A stretch of 64,000 bases of DNA from CANMXU01 sp052030545 (GCF_052030545.1 NZ_JBPDIH010000014.1:1-64000); one strand, 5' to 3'. Shown: positions 16,032-25,584, counted from the stretch's first letter. Notes: generated by a model not told the origin, from the letters alone. Numbers and translations are program-made.

Positions 16032-18647
16032 TTAACGTTGTAATTGAAACTCGGGTAGTGCAGCTACGCCATAAACTGCAATATTATAGCGCTCACTGTC
16101 ATCACTTTCGGTTAATGTATTTATCAGCGTTTGACGCGAATTTTGATTATCACTGGTTTTAAGCTGACCGCTGGTCAGATAAAAATCTAAATAATCCACC
16201 ACAGCAGTCGCTTTAACTTGTTCATCACCTTCGGTTGTCGTCCAAATATTGGTAAGTATACTTGGCGTTAACTCAACCTTAAGCTGCTCTTCAGTAAAGT
16301 TTGAATGCTTAACAGCTGTATTTCGTAAAAAGCCACGTGTTAATAATTTATGATAGGTATTTAATGTTAAAAACAGCTGCGTTTCTGTGAGTAGCTGCAA
16401 TTCTGGTGCAACGAGCGACTGGGCGGAAATATTTCCCGTCGGCGAAAAATCAGGTAAGAAAAAGTTAAATACCGAAAGCGATCCTTGTGCATATTGACCA
16501 ATATTAAGTGAATCGACACGTAGTAAGGTTGCATCATTAGCATATTGGTCAGCAACAGCTAAATCTAAACCGTTATTTCCGCCAGCCAAAGGAATGTCAG
16601 AATGTGCTTTGAGTAAACGCATTATTCCTGTCATATGTAATAACGGCTCTTTTACTTTACCAAAGGTTTGTGAGTTACTAATGTTTGGATTCCGTGCCTC
16701 TTTATCTAACAAAATTGCACGAATAACGGCTTTCAAATCACCGGTATTGCCAAAGGCATTTGCAACGCGTTCAATATAGTCAGCGCTAGGGTTTGAGGTA
16801 ACGAAACGTTGAATTAACTGACGACTTATAAAGGGAGCCGTAGTGCTATGGGCAACTAGCGCATCTAAAACAAAATCAAGCTCTTGCTGTGCTGCTTGAA
16901 CCGACTGTTCTGAACTGTCTGGTACGGTGATTAGGTTATCCTTGTCTGAAAATAATGTTTTTTCACCAAATTCATGGTGTGCAGTGAAAAACTTCATCGG
17001 TTCAGTCCAGCGGTATTGGTAATCGTTCGTTGCGTTTCCTAAAAAGAAATAGTTATTTTCAACTTTATCACTATCGCTATTCTTATAACTAAAACCTAAA
17101 CCAGTAAATACTTTGGCCATTTCTTTGATAACTTGGTTGTCGTAAGTTGGTATTGGCAAATTATCTGAACCTAATTTAATAGCACCATTTTTTTGCCGAT
17201 GAACTAGGCCAAAAGTAAACAGTTGCATTATCTCTCGTGCGTAGTTTTCATCTGGGTAATAACCGAGTTCAAGATCCGTTTTTTGATTACGTAAATGGCT
17301 AAGCCAAACGCCCATTACCGGGTGTAAAGTAACATCTTCTATAGTTTGGCGATAAGTACCAAAGGCATTACTCGCTAATTGATCCCAATAATGCGTTAAA
17401 CCTCGGTGTGCGGTTTTTAGCGGGCTATTGGCATCGCCTACGACTAAAATTTCACTGAGTGCAAACGCCATACGCTGCCTTAGTTGATCGTTACCGTATA
17501 CCGCTATTGGCCAAAAATTATCTCGCCTTAGATTTCTTTCCGTTTCTTCACCAAATAAGGGAATAGTTTCATCTGTTAACGCAAGATAATGAGTCTGTGG
17601 CGTTGCAAATTGTTGTTCGAGCCAAGCGCTATATACTTGCATTCTATTAACGCCGTCTGCGCTAATTTGACTGCGAAGCACTGAATAGTCAGCAGGAGTC
17701 GCGCCAAAAGTTGCTTGATTTAAGAAACGCACAATATCTCGGTCAACATCTTCTTCTGATAATGGGCTATCAACGGGCGGCTCTACATTAGCGTCATAGG
17801 TGATGGCAGCAGAAATTTCCCCTTGTTGATAGTTAGCGGTATGAATGTTGACAAAAAATTTGCCTTCAAAAAGTGTATCAAGCATTTGTTGCTCGGTGGT
17901 GAAAATACCGCCAGGGGCTAAATCCCATAAATAATTGGTTTGCGGACCAGTAAATTCTATGTCTTTGATCATTGACCCCGCAGGCGCTAAATGAATATGT
18001 TGGTCGGTTTGTATCGTCGTTAAATCTGAAAACGTATAACTGAGCTTTGCCTGATTGTTGTCACCTTGCAATATTAAACTTAAAACGCCTGTTGCCGATG
18101 TTTGTGCGTTATCTTGAGGGCTAAAAATTCCCAGAAATACCTTGGCATTTTCTGGGGCATTCGTTGCGTCTGTAATAACAATTTCAACCTTGTTTTCATT
18201 GGAAGTATCGTAGCTGCTAGCGCTCTCTAGGGTAAATGTTAAAACCTCGGGAACTTCATGCATGCCATCTTGCACCGGATGTACTTCGATGACACGTGAA
18301 TTTTGATTTTCAGCTAGTTCAATAGTCGCTCCGACGTTGCCTCCATCGCTGTATACCAATAGGTAGTCTTCACTGCTTGCAGAGCCTTTGGCAGCATCAA
18401 TATTGCCGGATAGTGAATAATTTATATTTAGCGCCGCAGTTGTGCCTTGACGTAAAACGGTGAATTTAGCAAGTTGGTTACTTTTTTCGATGGCAGAGCT
18501 TACGACAGTATTAATGCTTATTTGTGCTTTTGGTGCATCGGGTGTGGTAGTTGTGTCTGAGTCACCACTGCCACCACATGAGGCGAGCATAAAAAGACTG
18601 CTTAGCATTGTTGCAGAAGATAAGACAAACTTTCTGGTAATATTCAT
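16032..18647 (-). CDS. DUF1800 lipoprotein with Calx-beta and CHRD regions
   Basis: An 871-residue exported protein. A lipoprotein signal ends in the lipobox LASC with the modified Cys at 24, followed by Gly-Gly-Ser-Gly, which suggests outer-membrane anchoring. Residues about 40-165 resemble a Calx-beta repeat (DAKGSASSEDY, EVHPVQDGMHEVPEVLTFTL). Residues about 170-290 resemble a CHRD domain (GVLSLIL, HIHLAPAG, FFVNIHTANYQQGEI). From about 300 on is a DUF1800 domain (FLNQATFGAT, RQRMAFALSEILVV, YYPDENYAREIMQLFTFGL). A good AAGGAG lies seven bases ahead of the ATG. It starts two bases after the stop of the DUF1501 gene, so the two form an operon. DUF1800 function is unknown. Confidence 0.85.
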   Translation of the reverse strand: MNITRKFVLSSATMLSSLFMLASCGGSGDSDTTTTPDAPKAQISINTVVSSAIEKSNQLAKFTVLRQGTTAALNINYSLSGNIDAAKGSASSEDYLLVYSDGGNVGATIELAENQNSRVIEVHPVQDGMHEVPEVLTFTLESASSYDTSNENKVEIVITDATNAPENAKVFLGIFSPQDNAQTSATGVLSLILQGDNNQAKLSYTFSDLTTIQTDQHIHLAPAGSMIKDIEFTGPQTNYLWDLAPGGIFTTEQQMLDTLFEGKFFVNIHTANYQQGEISAAITYDANVEPPVDSPLSEEDVDRDIVRFLNQATFGATPADYSVLRSQISADGVNRMQVYSAWLEQQFATPQTHYLALTDETIPLFGEETERNLRRDNFWPIAVYGNDQLRQRMAFALSEILVVGDANSPLKTAHRGLTHYWDQLASNAFGTYRQTIEDVTLHPVMGVWLSHLRNQKTDLELGYYPDENYAREIMQLFTFGLVHRQKNGAIKLGSDNLPIPTYDNQVIKEMAKVFTGLGFSYKNSDSDKVENNYFFLGNATNDYQYRWTEPMKFFTAHHEFGEKTLFSDKDNLITVPDSSEQSVQAAQQELDFVLDALVAHSTTAPFISRQLIQRFVTSNPSADYIERVANAFGNTGDLKAVIRAILLDKEARNPNISNSQTFGKVKEPLLHMTGIMRLLKAHSDIPLAGGNNGLDLAVADQYANDATLLRVDSLNIGQYAQGSLSVFNFFLPDFSPTGNISAQSLVAPELQLLTETQLFLTLNTYHKLLTRGFLRNTAVKHSNFTEEQLKVELTPSILTNIWTTTEGDEQVKATAVVDYLDFYLTSGQLKTSDNQNSRQTLINTLTESDDSERYNIAVYGVAALPEFQLQR

Positions 18648-18649
18648 CG

Positions 18650-20104
18650 TTATGCTCCTTTGATAAACGTTAGGTTTTCTGAGGCATCAAAGGGGCTAGG
18701 GAAGTTATCTAGGGAAGGGAAGAGTTGATTTAAATCGCTGTCTTGCACCCCAAGCCATTTAGCAATAACCGCACCGCACTGCGATGTTGCGGTAGTGGGA
18801 ACCCAGCGACCACGACCAGTGCTAGCGTCAAGGCCTTGTGCTAATTTTAAGTCTGGGTGTGTGCCAAAAAATTGCCCACCGTTTACCATATTGCCCATTA
18901 CAAGGGCATGTCCACCCCATGCATGGTCAGTTCCACTTTCTGCACTGTCACCATTTGGGGTAAAAGTCCGGCCAAATTCAGAGCCAACAAAGGTCAATAC
19001 TTTGTCAAAATCCCCTTGTGCAACAAGTGCGTCTCTAAACCCTTTTAATGCATCATTTAATTCGCTCATCAGTAAAGAGTGATCTGCCAATAAGTTTTGA
19101 TGGGTATCAAAGCCGTTAACTTGAACAAAAAACACCGGACGATTATTACCCGTAGATTCTCGACCTGCGATCATTTTGGCGATGGTTTTTAGTCGTTTTG
19201 ACGTTTTAGTGTTATTACTATCAGCCGCAGAAAAAACGCTATCATAATCAACGCCGTTAGCATCAGCTTGATTAAAAGCACTGCCGATAATCGTTTGTGC
19301 ACCTCGTGCTGAACTAAACACGTCGCGATACTTTTGTACCATTAAATGATCGCTATCACTGACACTGTCAAATGCATTTTCAAGCATGGTTTGTCGCTGG
19401 CCATTATAGCCATCTAGTTTAGTGAGCCCGGTACTGCTCATGACATAAGGGTTAATAACGCTATTTTTAGTGACTTGAAATGAATTTAAACCTGAAACAG
19501 AAATCAGTGGTGATACCGAGCCAGTATTGTAACTGGTTAAAAGCTCGGCAGCTCGACCGCCCCAACCAAAGGTAAATTTAGTAGAGGGATCACTTTGAAA
19601 CTGGCGTTGTTGATCTGAATGTGAAAATAGTTGCTCAGGTAATGATACTGACTTATCTAAAAACTGCTCGCGTGTTGTTGGTACGTTAAGGTTACCAATG
19701 TTACACAAAACCGACATTTCTTGGTCGTTAAACAGGGTGGCTAAATCAGCGCAAGCCGGATGCATACCAAATTCTGCGTAATTTTCTCCTCCATATATCT
19801 GAGGAGCAGTAACTAAATCTAACGTGTGTAATTGCTCGGCGGGTATGGCAATAGTTCGTCGACCTTGTTGATACTGATCTCTTAGCGGCCCATCACCTTT
19901 AGGTACTATCATATTAAAGGAGTCGTTACCGCCTGCGAGAAAAACAAACACTAATGCTTTGTAATCGCTAGTAGCTGCCAAGGCGGAAGAGGTATTTAGT
20001 AGCCCTCCTAAACCTAATGAGCCTATAGTAGTTGCACTTGTTAAAGAGAGTAAAGATGAGCGTTTGAGGAAGCGCCTACGTGATATGTGTTGTTTTACTG
20101 TCAT
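18650..20104 (-). CDS. DUF1501 protein with Tat signal
   Basis: A 484-residue DUF1501 protein; the family is related to the sulfatase/alkaline-phosphatase fold, but its substrate is unknown. The twin-arginine signal SRRRFLK is at residues 8-14 and the hydrophobic stretch ends at ALA near 43, so it is folded in the cytoplasm before export. Family blocks include VFVFLAGGNDSFNM, FGMHPA, FVQVNGFDTHQN and GSEFGRTFTPNGD...GTDHAWGGHA, the last with the likely metal ligands. It pairs with the DUF1800 lipoprotein downstream, a common arrangement in marine bacteria. Confidence 0.88.
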   Translation of the reverse strand: MTVKQHISRRRFLKRSSLLSLTSATTIGSLGLGGLLNTSSALAATSDYKALVFVFLAGGNDSFNMIVPKGDGPLRDQYQQGRRTIAIPAEQLHTLDLVTAPQIYGGENYAEFGMHPACADLATLFNDQEMSVLCNIGNLNVPTTREQFLDKSVSLPEQLFSHSDQQRQFQSDPSTKFTFGWGGRAAELLTSYNTGSVSPLISVSGLNSFQVTKNSVINPYVMSSTGLTKLDGYNGQRQTMLENAFDSVSDSDHLMVQKYRDVFSSARGAQTIIGSAFNQADANGVDYDSVFSAADSNNTKTSKRLKTIAKMIAGRESTGNNRPVFFVQVNGFDTHQNLLADHSLLMSELNDALKGFRDALVAQGDFDKVLTFVGSEFGRTFTPNGDSAESGTDHAWGGHALVMGNMVNGGQFFGTHPDLKLAQGLDASTGRGRWVPTTATSQCGAVIAKWLGVQDSDLNQLFPSLDNFPSPFDASENLTFIKGA

Positions 20105-20446
20105 ATGATAAACCTTACTTTTACACTTGGTCGAAAATACACAACCAGACTACAGTTAAAGTGGTATTCAACAACTTTAGTTTGCTTATAAACTATAAAA
20201 TAAGTTTCATCTGCGCTTTAACTAAGCTGTTTATTTTTAAATCAATGTAATATAAGTCCTATCAATCATTCAAGGTAAATAGAAAATTTTCGACATTGTT
20301 TAAGATTAATCACGCAAAATAAAAAGTATACTAGTATGATAATCAAATATTTACCTATCGAGTTGTTATTGGCTATTAAGTTTTAAGTAAACTGAATAAA
20401 GTGTTGAGTTTATTCTTAGGCCATTGAATAGTTAAAAGGAAGCTAA
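20105..20446. other. Divergent intergenic region between the DUF1501 gene and yceH
   Basis: 342 AT-rich bases that must hold promoters for both directions. Near yceH is a small inverted repeat GAATAAA (20394-20400)/TTTATTC (20409-20415) without a T run. I see no open frame worth calling and no clear operator. Confidence 0.5.
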
Positions 20447-21103
20447 ATGAATCATTTATCCCCAATGCAATGCCGCGTTATTGGTGTTTTACTTGAAAAA
20501 GAAATTACCACACCTGATCAATACCCGCTATCGCTTAACAGTTTAACCAATGCCTGTAATCAAAAAAGTAACCGCGAACCCGTACTGTCGTTAACCGAAA
20601 GCGAAGTACAGCAGGTGGTAGATGAGCTTATGTCGCAAAATCTCATTAGTGATCAAGGCGCTTTTAGTGGCAGAGTTGCAAAGTATCAACATCGCTTTTG
20701 TAATACTGAATTTGGTGATTTGCAATTAACCGCGCAGCAGCGTGCAATCATCTGTTTATTGTTTCTACGTGGTCCGCAAACACCGGGTGAACTAAGGACA
20801 CGCAGTAATCGTTTAGCTGATTTTGCTAATGTTGATGCAGTCGAAGCGGCATTAACACAATTGCATGACTTAAATGAGCAACAATACGTTGTTAAACTAG
20901 CGCGTGAACCCGGCAAACGAGAATCGCGCTATGCACATTTATTTTCAGGCGAAGTCAGCCAAGCAGATGTAACGCATGAAAATACCGTAACGGCGGCGGT
21001 TACAGGGCAAGGCTTGACGGATGAAGCATTATTGCAACGCGTAGAAATGCTAGAGATGCAAGTTGCTAAACTTACTGAACAAATGAATGAGCTGTTAAGT
21101 TAA
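20447..21103 (+). CDS. yceH: YceH family protein (DUF480)
   Basis: A 218-residue protein of the DUF480 family, made of two winged-helix-like halves. The start MNHLSPMQCRVIGVLLEKEITTPDQYPLSLN and the blocks ACNQKSNREPV, LRGPQTPGEL and REPGKRESRYAHLF are characteristic. The C-terminus (about 190-218) is a short coiled coil. It may bind DNA, but no regulator function is established. AAGGAAG precedes the ATG. Confidence 0.9.
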   Translation: MNHLSPMQCRVIGVLLEKEITTPDQYPLSLNSLTNACNQKSNREPVLSLTESEVQQVVDELMSQNLISDQGAFSGRVAKYQHRFCNTEFGDLQLTAQQRAIICLLFLRGPQTPGELRTRSNRLADFANVDAVEAALTQLHDLNEQQYVVKLAREPGKRESRYAHLFSGEVSQADVTHENTVTAAVTGQGLTDEALLQRVEMLEMQVAKLTEQMNELLS

Positions 21104-21137
21104 GTTTTTCATTTATTGTTTTGCGCTTTTCACATAT

Positions 21138-21207
21138 TAGCTTATAGCTTTTAACTTCTAGCTTATGTCTTGTAGCTTTTAACTTGTTACTTATGTCTTT
21201 TAGCTAG
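21138..21207. repeat. Degenerate short tandem repeat
   Basis: Three imperfect units based on TAGCTTATGTCTTGTAGCTTTTAACTT begin at 21138, 21159 and 21187 (21, 28 and 21 bases), in the gap between yceH and the SIMPL gene. The unit is itself built from TAGCTT-like words, so slippage is a likely origin. Confidence 0.65.
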
Positions 21208-21232
21208 ACAAAATCATTAAAGAGGAATACTC

Positions 21233-21994
21233 ATGAAAACATTATTGAAGTGTTTGGTCTTATGCGCTATTTCGTTGCAGACTTTTGCTGACGACTTTGT
21301 TGGTATTGAAGTATCCGGTAAAGCAGAGATTTCAGCAATTCCTGATGTATTCACCAGTGTGTTTACGATTAGTGAGCGAGCGGTCAGCTCCAGTAAAGCG
21401 AAAGCTTTGGTTGATCAAAAAAGCCAACTGTTAGTTAAGCAAGCGTTAAGCTTAACAATAGATAATCAAGATATCGAATCAGAGCGCATCACAATCGTGC
21501 CTGTTTATATTGATAACGACACTGAATTGCCCGAATTAAGTATTATTGAGAAACAAGCGAATAATAGCTACGTAAAAATTGATAATGTTAATAAACTGCA
21601 ACGAAAACATAATCAACAAAAGAAAAAGCTCGTTTACCAAGTTAGTCGCGTAATTGTGGTTCATTTGACTGATATCAATACTTATGAAAAGTTACTTAAT
21701 AAAGCAACATCTATTGGTATCAATAGGGTATCGCCATTGCAAATGTCGATAAGTAAAGCGCAGCAGCTTTATCAGCAGGCGCTTGAGCAAGCAATAGTTA
21801 ACGCTACCGAAAAAGCGACAGTCATGGCCAAACATACCGGTAAAAAATTGGGTCATATTGTGTATTTAAAAGAACAATCGTATGGCGCTCCTGCGCGTAT
21901 GATGTCAGCAATGTCGGATGAAAGATTTCAACCCAATGTTGGAAAAAAAGCAATTTCTGCCCATATAATTGCAAAATTTGCGCTAGTTAACTAA
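21233..21994 (+). CDS. SIMPL-domain protein (DUF541), periplasmic
   Basis: A 253-residue exported protein with a cleavable signal peptide ending at TFA-DD near residue 20. The opening VEVSGKAEISAIPD pattern and the later INRVSPLQMSISKAQQLYQQALEQAIVNATEKA segment are the hallmarks of SIMPL/DUF541 (YggE-like) proteins. A lysine- and glutamine-rich insertion (NKLQRKHNQQKKK, about residues 120-135) interrupts the domain. YggE in E. coli is linked to oxidative-stress tolerance; function here is unproven. AGAGGAA lies upstream of the ATG. Confidence 0.82.
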   Translation: MKTLLKCLVLCAISLQTFADDFVGIEVSGKAEISAIPDVFTSVFTISERAVSSSKAKALVDQKSQLLVKQALSLTIDNQDIESERITIVPVYIDNDTELPELSIIEKQANNSYVKIDNVNKLQRKHNQQKKKLVYQVSRVIVVHLTDINTYEKLLNKATSIGINRVSPLQMSISKAQQLYQQALEQAIVNATEKATVMAKHTGKKLGHIVYLKEQSYGAPARMMSAMSDERFQPNVGKKAISAHIIAKFALVN

Positions 21995-22080
21995 ACAAAT
22001 GCGTTTTACACGGGATAAAGCTTTAAATTTAGCTTGGTTCGGGGTATGTTATGCGCATTTTTGACTTAAGATAAAATTGA

Positions 22081-22545
22081 ATGGATAAAATAACATTTTA
22101 TCAGCAGCTAGATGAGCAAATAGCCGCCATTATTTCAGGTGAAAGTGATACAATTGCCAACATGGCAAATATTAGTGCCCTGTTATTTGAACAGTTAGCT
22201 GATATTAATTGGGTTGGCTTTTATCGCAAAATTGATAACGAATTGGTTTTAGGACCTTTTCAAGGTAAAGTAGCCTGTATTCGCATTGCCATGGAGAAAG
22301 GTGTTTGTGGTGCTGCAGCGACGACTAAGGTAACTCAGCGAATTGCTGATGTTCACCAATTTGATGGTCATATTGCTTGTGATGCCCGTACCAATTCTGA
22401 ATTAGTTATTCCAATTTGTGTTGATAACGAGGTGATAGCTGTGCTTGATATTGATAGTATGAGCTATAACCGTTTTGATGAAGATGATCAAAAGGGCTTA
22501 GAACAAGTGGCAATAACGTTAGAAAAAAGTTTGGCTAAGCCATGA
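22081..22545 (+). CDS. msrC: Free methionine-(R)-sulfoxide reductase
   Basis: A GAF-domain enzyme that reduces free Met-R-sulfoxide. It is 154 residues. The three catalytic or recycling cysteines are Cys66, Cys76 and Cys100, with the same 10 and 24 spacing as Cys84/94/118 of E. coli MsrC (YebR). NWVGFY and ELVIPI are typical. Its stop overlaps the ATG of the next gene by four bases, and proQ and prc follow, as in the E. coli yebR-proQ-prc neighbourhood. Confidence 0.94.
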   Translation: MDKITFYQQLDEQIAAIISGESDTIANMANISALLFEQLADINWVGFYRKIDNELVLGPFQGKVACIRIAMEKGVCGAAATTKVTQRIADVHQFDGHIACDARTNSELVIPICVDNEVIAVLDIDSMSYNRFDEDDQKGLEQVAITLEKSLAKP

Positions 22546-22823
22546 AAGAATTTGTAGTTATTCACGACTACCTTGTTTCAGAAGCCGTAGTGGGTGACTG
22601 GGAAGGGCAAGAAGAAATAGTCGCGGAAAAAATAAATGAGCTTTACCATACCTTGTATGATTTAGCTGAAGAAGACATTTCACCAGAGATTTTAACAAGC
22701 TTATTAGCTTTGGTGTGGGATACCTGGATTGGGCAAGACGCTTTGCCTGATGTAGAAACAGATGATATTTATGATTGGTGCCGACATGTGTTGGAAAACC
22801 GTGAACAATATCTTCAAGATTAA
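22542..22823 (+). CDS. Small acidic protein of unknown function between msrC and proQ
   Basis: A 93-residue, strongly acidic protein whose ATG overlaps the msrC stop (ATGA), so translation is probably coupled. It is predicted mostly helical, with W-rich segments (GDWEGQEE, ALVWDTWIG, IYDWCRHVL) and a single cysteine. It has no signal peptide or membrane helix. I do not recognise the family. Position just before proQ could suggest a link to RNA regulation, but that is speculation. Confidence 0.75.
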   Translation: MKEFVVIHDYLVSEAVVGDWEGQEEIVAEKINELYHTLYDLAEEDISPEILTSLLALVWDTWIGQDALPDVETDDIYDWCRHVLENREQYLQD

Positions 22824-22843
22824 TATTATTTAAAGTTGTATTT

Positions 22844-23485
22844 ATGGAAACTAAAAGAATTACCACCAAAGAAATCATTGGTTATTTAACTGAAAAATTC
22901 CCTGCATGTTTTTCAATTGAAGGGCCTGCTAAACCACTAAAAGTGGGTATTTTTCAGGACTTAGCAGAAAAGCTTGCTGATGATGAAACGGTTAGTAAAA
23001 CACGTTTACGCCAAGCACTTCGTCACTACACAAGTAGTTGGAGATACCTTAAGGCGATTAAAGTTGGTCAACACCGTGTTGATGTTGACGGCAATCAGGT
23101 TGCTGAAATCGATCAAGAGCAAGCCGACTACGCCAGCAAAACCCTGCAAGAAAGCCAAGAAAAGTTTGGTAACAAAAAGCAACAAGACAAAGAAAATAAA
23201 AAGCCTTATAAAGGAACTAAGACGACTAAAGACAAGTCTATAGATAAAAGTAAGGCGGCCAAATTTAAGTCTGTTAAAGCAAAGAAAAAGACAGAACCTA
23301 AAGTAGAAGCTAAACTTACACCTGTTGATAATGCTACTGTTGTTGTTGGAGCTAAGGTACAAGTTAAATTAGGCAACGCGCCTATGGCAGCTACTATTAC
23401 TGAAGTTTCAGGCGACGATATTAGTGTTCAGTTAGTTTCAGGCATGGTGATTAAAACCCAACTGAAAAACATTTTTTCTGACTAA
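22844..23485 (+). CDS. proQ: RNA chaperone ProQ
   Basis: A global RNA-binding protein that stabilises structured sRNAs and mRNA 3' ends. It is 213 residues. The N-terminal FinO/ProQ domain covers about residues 5-110 (FPACFSIEGPAKPLKVGI, RLRQALRHYTSSWRYLKAI). It is followed by a highly basic Lys-rich linker (about 110-160) and a C-terminal SH3-like domain ending in VSGMVIKTQLKNIFSD. It is 15 bases ahead of prc, as in E. coli, where loss of Prc or ProQ affects osmoadaptation. Confidence 0.95.
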   Translation: METKRITTKEIIGYLTEKFPACFSIEGPAKPLKVGIFQDLAEKLADDETVSKTRLRQALRHYTSSWRYLKAIKVGQHRVDVDGNQVAEIDQEQADYASKTLQESQEKFGNKKQQDKENKKPYKGTKTTKDKSIDKSKAAKFKSVKAKKKTEPKVEAKLTPVDNATVVVGAKVQVKLGNAPMAATITEVSGDDISVQLVSGMVIKTQLKNIFSD

Positions 23486-23500
23486 TATGGAGCCGTAAGT

Positions 23501-25537
23501 ATGATGAAATTTTGTCGTATTGCACTTGCCGTCACATTAACGCTTAGTAGCGTTAATGTCCTAGCGACAAAAGCTGATGACCAGCCAGAGTCACTTCCTG
23601 TCTTGGCTCCTGAGAGCCAACATGCCACGTCAAGTAAACGGATAACGGCACAATTTACTCGCGCTCATTATAAAGCGGTAAAAATTGATGATGCATTGTC
23701 ATCAGAAGTGTTTGACCGCTACATTAAACAACTCGATTATTCTCGCAATGTATTTCTTGTTTCTGATTTAGCGTCTTTTGAAAAATACCGTAATAGCTTT
23801 GATAGTGTGGTAACACGCGGCAAACTTGACGCTGCGTATGATATGTATAACTTAAATTTACAACGTCGCCTTGAACGTTATGAATATGCATTAAGTTTAC
23901 TTGAAAAACCGTTCGATTTTACCCTAAACGAAGAATATTTATTCGACCGTGAAGAAGCCGAATGGCCAAAAGATCTTGCCGAATTGAACGAACTTTGGCG
24001 CTTAAAAGTTAAATACGATGCGCTTAATCTAAAACTAACCGGTAAAGATTGGGAAAAAACAGCAGAAATTTTAGGTAAACGTTATCGTTATGCGATTAAA
24101 CGTTTAAAGCAAAGTGAAAGTGAAGACGTTTTCCAAATTGTCATGAACAGCTTTGCCCGTGTTGTTGAGCCTCATACTTCTTATTTATCCCCAAGAAACG
24201 CTGAACGTTTCCAAATGGAAATGAATTTATCACTTGAAGGTATCGGCGCTGTACTGAGAGCAGAAGAAGACTATACCGTCATTCAAAGTGTTGTTTCAGG
24301 TGGGCCGGCGGATAAATCTAAAGATATTAAGCCTAAAGATCGCATTGTTGCTGTCGCTCAAGGTAAAGACGAATTTGTTGACGTAATAGGTTGGCGCTTA
24401 GACGATGTTGTCGACTTAATTAAAGGTCCAAAAGGCAGCGAAGTTCGTTTGCAAGTATTACCTGAAAATGCCGAAGACGATGCCAGCATTAAAGTTGTAT
24501 CCATAGTTCGTGAAAAAATAAAACTTGAAGACCGCGCTGCAAAATCTGAAGTGTATTTTGAAAAAGAAGGCGATGAAAACAGTAAAAAACTTGGCGTAAT
24601 TGATATTCCAAGCTTTTATAACAACCTCTCAAGAGATGTTAAAAAAGAGCTAGAAAGCCTGAAAAGCCAAGGTGTTGAAGGTATTATTGTTGATCTGCGT
24701 GGTAACGGTGGTGGTTCGTTAACTGAAGCGACATTATTAACCGGCTTATTTATTGATAAAGGCCCCGTGGTTCAAGTACGTGACGGTGCAAACCGTATTT
24801 CGATAAACAGCGATAAAGATGGCATCAGTTATTATGACGGGCCATTAACAGTAATGGTTGACCGTTACAGCGCATCTGCTTCTGAAATTTTTTCAGCAGC
24901 GATACAAGACTATAATCGAGGCGTTATTGTTGGCGAACAAACCTTTGGTAAAGGCACAGTTCAACAACATCGTGGTTTAAGTCGTGTCTACGATTTATAT
25001 GAAAAACCATTTGGTAGCATTCAATTTACCATTGCTAAATTTTATCGTATTAACGGCGGCAGTACACAGCATCGTGGTGTTTTACCTGATATCGCATTTC
25101 CTACCGCAGTTGACCCGCAAGAGTGGGGCGAAAGCAAAGAAGAAAATGCATTACCTTGGGACCAAATTCCTAAAGCGCGTTATGCGCCATTGGGTGAATT
25201 ATCTGCCGATGTCGCTTACTTAGATGCACTTCATCAAGAACGCATCAAAGACAACGCAGAATACAATTACTTGCTTGAAGACATTAAGGTTTATAAAGAA
25301 GAAAAAGACAAAGACTCTATTTCTTTAAACCTTAAAGAACGTAAAGCAAAACGTGAAGAGCGCAAAGCTAAGCAATTAGTACGTGTTAATGAACGCCTTG
25401 TCGCTATGGGTAAAGAAAAGATTGATAACCTCGATGATGACTTACCAGAAGAGTTGGATGAGTTAGATCCGTTTTTAGATGAAACGGCAAAAATTACTTT
25501 CGACTTAGTTTCGTTAGGAAAAGTCGCCAAAAAATAG
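23501..25537 (+). CDS. prc: Tail-specific periplasmic protease Prc (Tsp)
   Basis: A C-terminal processing protease that degrades proteins with nonpolar C-termini and trims lipoproteins and peptidoglycan enzymes. It is 678 residues. A signal peptide (about 1-22) is followed by a helical N-terminal region, a PDZ domain (about 240-330, GIGAVLR...GGPADKS) and the S41 protease core. The catalytic dyad is Ser459 in SASASE and Lys484 in FGKGTVQ, with Asp470 between, the same spacing as Ser452/Asp463/Lys477 in E. coli. The C-terminal DUF3340 region is Lys- and Glu-rich. A terminator follows. Confidence 0.96.
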   Translation: MMKFCRIALAVTLTLSSVNVLATKADDQPESLPVLAPESQHATSSKRITAQFTRAHYKAVKIDDALSSEVFDRYIKQLDYSRNVFLVSDLASFEKYRNSFDSVVTRGKLDAAYDMYNLNLQRRLERYEYALSLLEKPFDFTLNEEYLFDREEAEWPKDLAELNELWRLKVKYDALNLKLTGKDWEKTAEILGKRYRYAIKRLKQSESEDVFQIVMNSFARVVEPHTSYLSPRNAERFQMEMNLSLEGIGAVLRAEEDYTVIQSVVSGGPADKSKDIKPKDRIVAVAQGKDEFVDVIGWRLDDVVDLIKGPKGSEVRLQVLPENAEDDASIKVVSIVREKIKLEDRAAKSEVYFEKEGDENSKKLGVIDIPSFYNNLSRDVKKELESLKSQGVEGIIVDLRGNGGGSLTEATLLTGLFIDKGPVVQVRDGANRISINSDKDGISYYDGPLTVMVDRYSASASEIFSAAIQDYNRGVIVGEQTFGKGTVQQHRGLSRVYDLYEKPFGSIQFTIAKFYRINGGSTQHRGVLPDIAFPTAVDPQEWGESKEENALPWDQIPKARYAPLGELSADVAYLDALHQERIKDNAEYNYLLEDIKVYKEEKDKDSISLNLKERKAKREERKAKQLVRVNERLVAMGKEKIDNLDDDLPEELDELDPFLDETAKITFDLVSLGKVAKK

Positions 25538-25556
25538 TGAATATTTTTACTTAAAT

Positions 25557-25584
25557 AAAGCCGTCTATTAAGACGGCTTTTTTG
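25557..25584 (+). terminator. Terminator after prc
   Basis: AAAGCCGTCT (25557-25566) pairs perfectly with AGACGGCTTT (25571-25580) across a four-base loop, followed by TTT. It ends the msrC-proQ-prc transcript. Confidence 0.9.

Noticed and set aside
22558..22878. A 106-codon minus-strand open frame opposite the acidic small protein and proQ start
   Set aside because: The plus-strand frame has the ATGA overlap with msrC and a protein-like composition; the antisense one does not.
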